Assembly: GCA_038030265.1 (NCBI GenBank)
Contig: CM075937.1
Span: 35,816,198-35,880,197 of the forward strand
DNA from: Corythucha ciliata
Taxonomy: Eukaryota; Arthropoda; Insecta; Hemiptera; Tingidae
Direction of reading: 5' to 3'
DNA length: 64,000 nucleotides
Shown: positions 56,226 through 64,000 of the stretch, piece after piece
Position numbering within the stretch: the stretch's first letter is position 1
Layout: every line of letters begins with the position of its first letter
Position numbers and translations under genes: made by a program
The notes under the pieces: generated by a model
What the model saw: only the letters and a program-made list of their open reading frames with translations
The model's database searches: none
Told to the model about the DNA's origin: nothing

Positions 56226-56800
56226 CTCCCTCGGCTCAATTTCAGCAGTAAATTAGACATTTTCCCCCCTAAAATTCATAAAATTTTATCTGTTTCTCAA
56301 TTTTAGTCTAAAGTTGCCTCCTGAAACCTCAAATTGGTGTTTGTCTCCATTTTAGGCGCGAATCAGCCGTGTTTCCACTTTTAGAACGAATTAGCGCGTT
56401 TTCTCAATTTCAGCGTCGAATGAGCATTTTTGTTTTCACTTAGCGATGAACTAGCGCCTTTTTTTTTTTTTTTAATTTAAGCTGTGAATTAGTGTCTTTT
56501 CCCACTTTTATTACCCACGAATAAGCTATTTTTCTCTTTTAGCCGTGAATTAGCGTTTCCACTAATTTTAACTGATAATTAGCGTTTTATCTAAATTTGA
56601 GCTGTTAAACCATGATTTAGCCTTTTTTTCTCAATTTTATCCGCACACTTTCTCCAAGAACAATGCATTAGTGAATGAATTAGAGCATGAATTCAATTTT
56701 AGCAACGAATATTAGTGTTTTGTCCGAGCTTTTATAGTAACAAACTTGCCCCATGAACAGCACATTAGCATGCCTTCTCAATTTTCATGTAAGGATCTCC
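56226..56800 (-). repeat. Family A array, reverse orientation
   Basis: Plus-strand words TTTTCTCAATTTCAGCG, AGCCGTGAATTAGCGTTT and TTTTTTCTCAATTTTATCCG show family A in reverse, facing the forward array on the left. Confidence 0.8.
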
Positions 56801-59800
56801 AGTAACATTGGATCAGCGTACGGGAGCCGAGAGAAGGGTGAGCTATCGAGAGTATTCGCCGTCCTTTTACTGTTCCTACATCTTACGAACATCTTATATG
56901 CCTATTAAAATAAAACTTATGAAAACGCCAATTTTTCTGTTCATAAGCTTTTCGGGGGCCTCCTCACCCCCTTCCTACTCATTCATAATTCAGTACGCTG
57001 CGCGCTGCTTGGATCATGGGTCTAAGGCTATAGACCTTGGCGTTCAGCAGCAGTTGCTCTGAAGTTGTTCCATGGTTTGCGCAATCGACTCCATTAGATA
57101 GAAGCTTTCATGGAAACCAATTAAGTTGCCTGAATCGTTCATCTTTATGATTGTAAGTATCACCTTTGCGTTGAAAAGTGAAACAACCCAACATCACACG
57201 AAAAACTGGCGTGCATAATTCACGCAAAACGTATTGTCTTTGAGGCTGTGTCCTTCCACGGTCGGTCGCCAAGCCTCAGTCACTTTCGTTACTCATTTGT
57301 TGATATACTGCCCACGGCTACCTACCGACCAAACCTTTGTCTTGCAAATTCGCAACAGAACCTGTAGCGGACGAAGGTGTTGAGTAAGATGCTTTCAATT
57401 TTCCATTATTTTCTCCTCAGAGTTTTGAGTAGATGTCAAAAATCCCTCAAAAACAAAGCAATCAAAGGCCCAGCAGAGTGGCCGAGGTCGCTAGGGCGAG
57501 GTCGGCACTCATGTCCAAGTATCGTCAGCTGAGTGGGTACAGGCTGGATTATTTGAGCAAAAATCAACTTAAGCGTACAAAAGTTAAAAAATTAAAGTGT
57601 GAGCTCTCGCCCTCGTCCATGACACCTTAAAGGTAGTTGGACGTAAAGCCCCGTTGGAATTACCAACGATTACTTTACTTTACAAAGCAATCAAATCCCT
57701 CGATTCCTTTCAAAAGGCCTTATATCCTGTTTTCGAGACAAGCCGGAAGTGGATTTTTTTTCCTACATTTTGGTGGCTCCCAAACTCATATCCCTTGACT
57801 CAGTTGAATGGTCAAAGAGAGAATTTTCACGCTACCCAAACCGATCTAAAAGAAAAATTACTGGAGCCCTTCCTTTCTTTCTCAGTAGAGAAAACAAATT
57901 CGCAAAGCCGGATTCGAGGCGCCCAACATCATTGTGAATGAAAAATAAAATATCCGAGTCTCTTTCTTTCCCGTCAAGTCCTTTGGTCAAGTATAGTTAG
58001 TCCAAAGGTTGGTTCATGTATATGGGGGTCGAAAGAAGCACAATAAAAAGGATGACAAAGGAAAGAGAGAGGGAAACGTGGTGGAATGAAGCCTCTATAC
58101 TGTAGGCTCACAAAAAGAGCGGTATGCATATTCATGGAAACTTCTCTCTTCTCACTAAAGCTTTTTTTTTTTTGAGGCGAGTATAGATGAATAAAATAGG
58201 AAGGCATAGCCGTGAAGAAGTATAGGAGTGGGTTGTGATGTTGACGGAAGGTTCGTTGTGAGAGTGAGAGAGGGGAGGGAGGATCGCTGTGTACAAGGTT
58301 GATTGACATGCGACGGGATTTATTATTTCGTGGCCTAATCAAAGTGTTAAAGAGAGAGAGGGAAAAGGTTTTGTTTTTTTACAAATAACATCCTTTTTGA
58401 TTGACACAGACTTGACTTATTGGTTTTTATTCTACATACAATTTTGAGCGTACTCGAATAAATAGCGTTCGTGATGGGTAAAAAAAGCCGTGCCAGCTAG
58501 AAAAGGGTTTCTGGTTAATTTAGTAAAATATTTTTGTCTTTTTTCCTAATTCTCATCAAATATTAGTTTCGAGAAGAAGCAAAAAGGCCAAAAATTAACC
58601 GTTGAGATATTTTGACTTTCTATACCTCTCAGCCGCCCTCTCGTTCCGAAAAGGATGAAATAGATAAGAGCTTGCAAAGCACAAAACATTCCTTTAGGGC
58701 CGCCCCAACACCGGCAAATAGAAGGAAGTGGAAAAAGGAGGAGTGAGTTGATTGGGATTCTCGCCTGTGGGTGAATGGGGGGGATGGAGGGGGGATCTAA
58801 GGTGCACACTGAATTATTGAGCAACTCCCCCGCCGCCGATGAAGGGCTGGGGTATTGTCTCTTCTAAGTTACTGTTATTTCTTCCCTTCCTATCCACACC
58901 CTCGTCTCTTCTCGTATCACTTACCCAAACCCCCAAGAGTTTAATAATTAAACGAGCCACCGGGAGTATAATAAAGAGGCGAGAAAATTGGAGAAACCAA
59001 AATGTAAAAGATATTCCCGTCTCATTTCTACGCAGTTGCCAGTTGTTGAAAACCTTGCGTGCAACAATGGCTGGGCGATAAAAGAGCGAGATTCTGACTC
59101 GGATGCGAATTAAAATAATAAACTAAAGTGGCTTTGCAAATTAAGTGGCTTCTTGGCTTACTGTCAGCTTAAGCACCGTTGGGGAATGACAACGGATGGG
59201 TCGAGTTATTTTCGACAACGAGTAGCAGCCGTAATTTACTTTAGAAACCCGAGGAATTTAATTAATCACAGGGCGAATCTCCGTTTCTTGCGCCCACAAC
59301 GCTCAATCAACGAAGTTATACCTCCCCTTGACGACGCTACGTTTTCGTAGTAGTGAGGAAAGTCTAGGCAACGACCCGCACATCGTGGTATTCCGCTAAT
59401 TCCATGCCAAGGGGTAACGTTTTTTTACGGAGTGGTCTCCCTCGCAACAACGCACGGTTTAATTTCACTGCTTCAAAACGCAGTTTTCTCTCTAAAATAA
59501 CAGGAATGTGAATATTTTTTATGCATCGCGTATTGAGTTTTCATTTCCGCAAAAACCCCATATACCACTCAATTTTTTTTTACCGCCTTCATCCCTCACA
59601 TACTGGCACTTTCAACCCGTACCGCTAATCTCGAATGTTTTAGGTGTCAAAAAAAAAGGTCTCATCGCTTTTTTTCGTATGACACGTATCGCTCGCTTTA
59701 CTTTTTTTAAACGAGCAGCCTGAAAGCTTAACGCGTTCATCACAAACCCATCTCCCTCCCACCCAAATAAAGCCCTCTTGAAAACAAATTTGAATCAACC

Positions 59801-61560
59801 CCTCACTTTCTCTTTACCCCCCACCACCTACCCTCAGCACTCACGCCTAATACCCAGTTCTAACCTCATGTTCATCAGTAACACAAAAATAAGAGGAGGG
59901 GTGAAGGGGGGGGTTGAGTGGCCTCGAAGGGACGGAGCTATCAGTTTGGCGCAGAGCCCAACCAAAAACGGGGTGTGAGAAGGAGAGGGGGGTGAGTGAT
60001 TTTATCAGTTGTGTAAAAGGAGAGTGGGGAGGTGGTAGTGAAAGAGAAAAGGGATAACTTATTAAAGAGTTATCTCCCCCTTTTCTAAGGGGGAAAGAAG
60101 AATTGTAATCCAAAAGTTGAAAGATATTTTTTAAAACTTTTTTCGTCTCTGTTCAGTCTCCAAAGCGATAAGAAATGAGGAAGTTTCGATCAGGAGAGAA
60201 ACAGGTTGGAGATATAAACTTGTGTTGAAGAACGTCATTGGAAAGGTGGCATGGGGGAGCACAGGATGAACAGCTTCTTGAAGGAAAAGGCCTGTGGCAG
60301 CATTATTCAAAACATCTTTCTTTTATTGCCCTCCCTTTTTGTTCCCCCTTCGTAGCAGTTTTCCGTTTGCTCACCATATACGAAAGTGTTTACTCCCCCA
60401 TCATCTTAAGGAATCGGATGAGCTTTCAATTCCTCATATACGAGAGAACTTGACAGGAGCAGTTATTTCCGATTTTACGCCCGGTTTACACCCATTTTTC
60501 CTAGGGTGAATCGGTGTTTTCCCAGGAAAAATACACACGTGCGTTCATTCACAGATAAATTAACTGCGGCGGAGGGGAGACAAAATTAAGAAACGTACAT
60601 TTGTTCTCTAAACGCCCCTATCCCACACCCGAAGAACCATTCCCGTTTTTCAAAAGTAATTGATACATCCACACCGTTTCAACAGAGTTCCTTCCCTATT
60701 ACTAATAGCCCAAAATAGTGACGTGAGAAGGGTTTTACGGTAGATTATAGCCATGGGAGATTTACCAGGTGAGCTCGAGATTTTTTTTCCCTCCCCCTTT
60801 TAATTAAATTTAGTAACGCAATATGACCCTTGTTTTTTGTTTTTCAAAAAGGGCATACGGCTGTTGTAGGAGTGGGGGGTGCACGTAAGGGCATGGAGAA
60901 TATTGAGAAAATTAGACAAAAGAGGCATTTTTATTCCAGACACGCAAATTGCATATCGTCTTAAAGCTTTGCCAACGGCGGGAGACAGAAAAAGGGGGGA
61001 TTTGGAAGGGTGAAAGAATGTTGTAAGAGAATTTCTTCATATTTAGATAGGAGGAGGAGAGATCTTTATTGAATCCCCCCCCCTCACCATAAAAACGTAC
61101 TTCGAACCTAGCGATCATCTCTGGCAAAAAAAAGTTATTCATCTGCACTAAGTAATATTTGAAGCTGAGCGTTGAGGAAAGAAAAGTATGAGAGATAAGT
61201 GGGAAGGGGGTTGGGGTTGGGGTCCTGATATGACAATAATCTGCTTTCGTTCAAGCAGAAAATTCTTTTTCCCCTCCTTTCTCATTCATTCTCTCTGTAA
61301 GTGATTTTCAATCCTCTTACCTATGGGTTATTCCATATCATCCGGGCCTTATTTCGCATCCGGTTGAACAACGCTCTTAATGATGAATATCGCAAAGTGA
61401 GAGAAAATACGCGAATATAAAAAATATTAATAACAAGAATATAAAATAAATTTATCGATTTACGTATAATGAGTACCCATTACAAGAATTTCTAGTTTTA
61501 CTAGCAATCAACGTAGCCTGCAACACTGAAAGTTTTGTGTGCGTACTTAGCGAACAACTG
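56801..61560. other. Long non-coding stretch without arrays
   Basis: No recognised exon or RNA gene in 4.7 kb, apart from the weak frame at 57433-57630. The sequence resembles other array-free parts (28.4-30.2, 34.3-38.7, 40.8-44.2 and 51.1-53.5 kb). Confidence 0.45.
57433..57630 (+). other. Small basic open frame of unknown nature
   Basis: Sixty-five codons rich in Lys, Arg and Ser (MSKIPQKQSNQRPSRVAEVA, ending KLKCELSPSSMTP). An in-frame stop precedes the ATG directly, and a TTTTCTCCTCAG splice-acceptor-like sequence ends at 57420. It is more GC-rich than its surroundings. I do not recognise the protein. A second weak frame follows at 57654-57941. It could be chance, an old mobile-element piece or a small gene. 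Confidence 0.2.
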
Positions 61561-61796
61561 TGTCGCTAATCAGTATGGCCGAGGAGGGGGGGGGGCCACC
61601 CCGGGCCGCCGGTTTTAATTCCATCCGTCCGAATGGAAGAATATAATATAATGTAATAAGAATATAATGGAATCAATTTGTGTTCTTTCTGGTACACAAA
61701 TCCTTGGCATGAGGGAATCAAGTGACCATATAAAGAGACCCAAGAAGGTCCTGAAGAAAAAGCCCTCATTTAACGCTAACATTAAGAAAAATTCAC

Positions 61797-61803
61797 TATA
61801 AAA
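61797..61803 (+). promoter_or_regulatory. Possible LTR TATA box
   Basis: TATAAAA lies about 100 bp before an AATAAA signal and about 230 bp before the primer site, as expected in an LTR. Position and sequence only; no transcript evidence. Confidence 0.4.
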
Positions 61804-62027
61804 AGGGTCGTTTTGACGACCCAAAGTGAGTTTCTGTTCGTTTTCCTCCCCATCTCGGCTCTCGTCATTAAAAATAAGGCGTGTTGAGTTTGTTAAAATA
61901 AAAGAGTATCTTTAGGCGAGACTTTTGGTGCCCGAGTAGCGAGTTCCTAATCCGGACAACCTCTCGGCCCAATACAACCCTCGAGTGCTCCGAGCAACAA
62001 CCGCGACAACCTTTGGCCACAATAAAT

Positions 62028-62044
62028 TGGTGACCCCGACGTGA
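62028..62044 (+). other. Primer binding site of tRNA-Trp type
   Basis: TGGTGACCCCGACGTGA is complementary to the 3' end of animal tRNA-Trp. It lies directly downstream of the LTR-like sequence and about 37 bp before the gag start. tRNA-Trp priming is established for CsRn1-type Ty3/gypsy elements. Confidence 0.8.
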
Positions 62045-62080
62045 TACTTTTCACCGTGATCCGTACTTCGTCTCGAGAAA

Positions 62081-62850
62081 ATGGTAGACAACATCGGCGA
62101 TCAAGCTGCCGTCTTATTACAACCGAACGCACCACGGCTCCCGGTTTTCTGGGAAGAAGATCCCACGCTCTGGTTCCTACAAGTCGAAGCACTCCTTGCC
62201 GCGGGCAACATCGTCAATGAGCAACAGCGGTTTCAAATCCCCCTCGGACAGCTCCCGTAAAAGGTCCTCACTCAAATCACCGACATAGCACGAGCCCCAG
62301 GGGATACACCTTATACCCACTTGAAAGCCAGGCTCACGACTATCTTCAGCCAGAGCGAAGAAAGCCGAGTCATCCGGTTACTCGAAGAGACGCACCTCGG
62401 AGACAGCAAACCGTCACATCTCCTCAGACAGATGCAGGCACTTGCTGGAACTACAGCAACCGATCAAGAACTCAAGACATTTTGGTTTCGGGCCTTACCT
62501 TCACGCATGAAAACTATTCTTGCGGTCTTGGAAGCAGACGACATCACTCGAATAGACGAAGTCGCGGACAAAATCTATGAGTCCGACCAAGGAGCATTTC
62601 AACAAGCATCGTCCAGTGACCCTCGTGCAGTTGACACAGGAAATACAATTGCGACTGAGCCTCTCTGAAATTCAATCAAGGGCTAATCCTCGTCCTTCTA
62701 CTCCACGTTCCAGACCTCGTTCGCGCACACGTGACCGAAAAAACGTCACTTTCTGTTCCTATTATCATCGCTTTGCCGAAAAGGCTCGGAAATGTCAATT
62801 CCCATGTAATTGGAAAGGGGACACAAATAAAACGTTTTCGGAAAACTATA
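62081..62850 (+). pseudogene. gag of the second Ty3/gypsy-like element (broken)
   Basis: The frame opens at ATG 62081 (MVDNIGDQAAVLLQPNAPRL, then PVFWEEDPTLWFLQVEALL). The P-x-FW...LWF pattern with a Gln/Glu-rich helix is typical of this gag group. A TAA at 62258 interrupts it; the same frame continues to a TGA at 62666 (...LPSRMKTILAVLEADDI). After a frame change the C-terminal part reads an Arg-rich stretch and CSYYHRFAEKARKCQFPCNW, a zinc-finger-like end unlike the normal CCHC knuckle. It would form the element's particle; this copy is broken by one stop and one shift. Confidence 0.82.
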
Positions 62851-62854
62851 AAGC

Positions 62855-63805
62855 GTGTCGACATCGACGGTTATCGGCACGAACTCATGCAACCGTCGCC
62901 TCTATATTCTCCATCGAGCCTCGTCCATGTATTTTCTCGTTGATACCGGTGCTGACGTGTCGGTTTTATCCAAGAGAAAAGGTAGCGTCGCATACAGGAA
63001 GCAAAATTTTCTCTTCACGCCGCGAATAACTCCCCTATCAAAGTCTACGGTACAGAGTTCTGCAAATTAGACCTTGGCATTCGTCGGGTATTGCCCTGGC
63101 AGTTCATCTCTGCAAATGTGTCTCATCCTATCATCGGAGCTGACTTTCTCGCGCATTACGGGTTTATAGTTGATCTCAGTCGAAAGAAATTAACAGATAC
63201 CGAAACTGGTTTAAGTGTAACCGGTAAACTGCGACCGTCCGACGCTCCATTCATCTCTTCAATTCCACGAGACACGGCATACAGCGAAATATTTCAAAAA
63301 TTTCCCGAAATTTTTGAACCGATGCCTTCAACGCCTGCAAATTCGGACGGTGTTGGTCATCAAATCGAAACAAAAGGTCCACCCATCTATCTACAGCAAA
63401 GTTCGACGGTTAGATCCTGACAAATATCGTGCTGCTAAAGCAGAATTTTCAAAAGATGGCACCATTCGTCCTTGCGGTGATTATCGCCAACTCAACAGTC
63501 GAACCGTTCCTGATCGATACGGAATTCCAAATCTCCTAGACTTTACCTACCAACTTCAAGGAACTACCATTTACTCGACATTAGATATCAACAAAGCGAA
63601 CTTTCACATCCCAGTCGCTCCAGAAGACGTCCCTATGACCACAATACTCACACTTTTTGGTTTATTTGAATTTACCAAGATGAGTTTTGGTTTACGCAAT
63701 GCCGCACAAAAATTCCAACGCTATATGGACCATATTTTTCGGAACACTCCTTTTGTCTTCGTTTATTTGGATGACATACTCATTGCTTCCAACAGCGAAG
63801 AGTAG
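62855..63805 (+). pseudogene. Protease and reverse transcriptase of the second element (broken)
   Basis: The retropepsin active site is intact as MYFLVDTGADVSVLS (about 62927-62970). After a frame change 63091-63420 carries the retropepsin end PIIGADFLAHYGF and the linker. After a further change 63314-63805 holds RT with RPCGDYRQLNSRTVPDRY, TIYSTLDINKANFHIPV, FEFTKMSFGLRNAAQKFQRY and the catalytic YLDDILIAS. The RT continues beyond the TAG at 63803-63805 in degraded form, and RNase H and integrase must lie outside the window. At least three frame changes occur. Confidence 0.85.
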
Positions 63806-64000
63806 CAAAAAAATCACTTACAGAAGTCCTGCAACTCCTAGAACAACTCTTTGGTGCTGACACTTCTAACTAGACCAAATTTAAAATTCGAACGCCTTCC
63901 AGTACCGGGGATGGATTTTTAAATTCGCTGTGAAACTTCTACTGAAAACCCTCGACCATATCTTCCAGACAACTTTAGACAAGCAGCCTTTCTTCGCATA

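Larger units (their letters stand above)
61790..64000 (+). mobile_element. Second Ty3/gypsy-like LTR retrotransposon, tRNA-Trp-primed, runs off the window
   Basis: An LTR-like region with a TATA box (61797) and AATAAA (61897 and 62021) is followed by a primer binding site at 62028, then gag, protease and RT. The order and primer type fit a Ty3/gypsy element, and the Cys/His pattern of gag (C-x3-H...C...PC-x-W rather than CCHC) points to the CsRn1-like group. The exact 5' LTR border cannot be set, because the 3' LTR is outside. Several stops and frameshifts make this copy inactive. Confidence 0.85.

Overview
This is animal nuclear DNA, most likely from an arthropod. The genes are split by introns with GT..AG borders. 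Two multi-exon genes with clear animal homologues are present, and the rest is non-coding sequence with old mobile elements and very large amounts of degenerate tandem repeat. The sequence does not let me name the species or order.

Layout: (1) 1-5500 is repeat arrays and unassigned AT-rich DNA. (2) 5500-9385 is a decayed Ty3/gypsy-like retrotransposon on the minus strand, lying between repeat arrays of one family. (3) 11351-13738 is a complete eight-exon CD36/scavenger receptor class B gene on the plus strand, predicted at 569 residues. (4) 14280-16085 is an unassigned GC-richer block with weakly coding-like minus-strand sequence. (5) 16831-24796 holds 15 exons of a Roundabout (Robo) axon-guidance receptor on the minus strand, from Ig2 to the stop codon. 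The signal peptide and Ig1 exons were not found. (6) 24797-61560 is probably the long upstream intron(s) and flank of this Robo gene: stretches with no visible repeats alternate with arrays of 17-31 bp degenerate repeats, MITE-like inverted repeats, four copies of a tRNA-Thr-like unit and a LINE reverse transcriptase relic. (7) About 61790-64000 is the 5' part of a second Ty3/gypsy-like element on the plus strand, with a tRNA-Trp-type primer binding site. It runs off the window.

The two host genes converge, with stop codons 3.1 kb apart. Nothing suggests a joint function: one is a two-pass membrane lipid/ligand receptor, the other an axon-guidance receptor.

The most unusual feature is the repeat landscape. 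At least four families of degenerate short tandem repeat (about 30, 29-30, 31 and 17 bp) recur as many separate blocks in both orientations. Three of them share an AATT(T)CGCG-like core. The commonest (30 bp, 'family A') occupies roughly 8 kb. I found no convincing new protein-coding system; the candidates for novelty are this repeat system and the 322-bp unit that carries a tRNA-Thr-like sequence.
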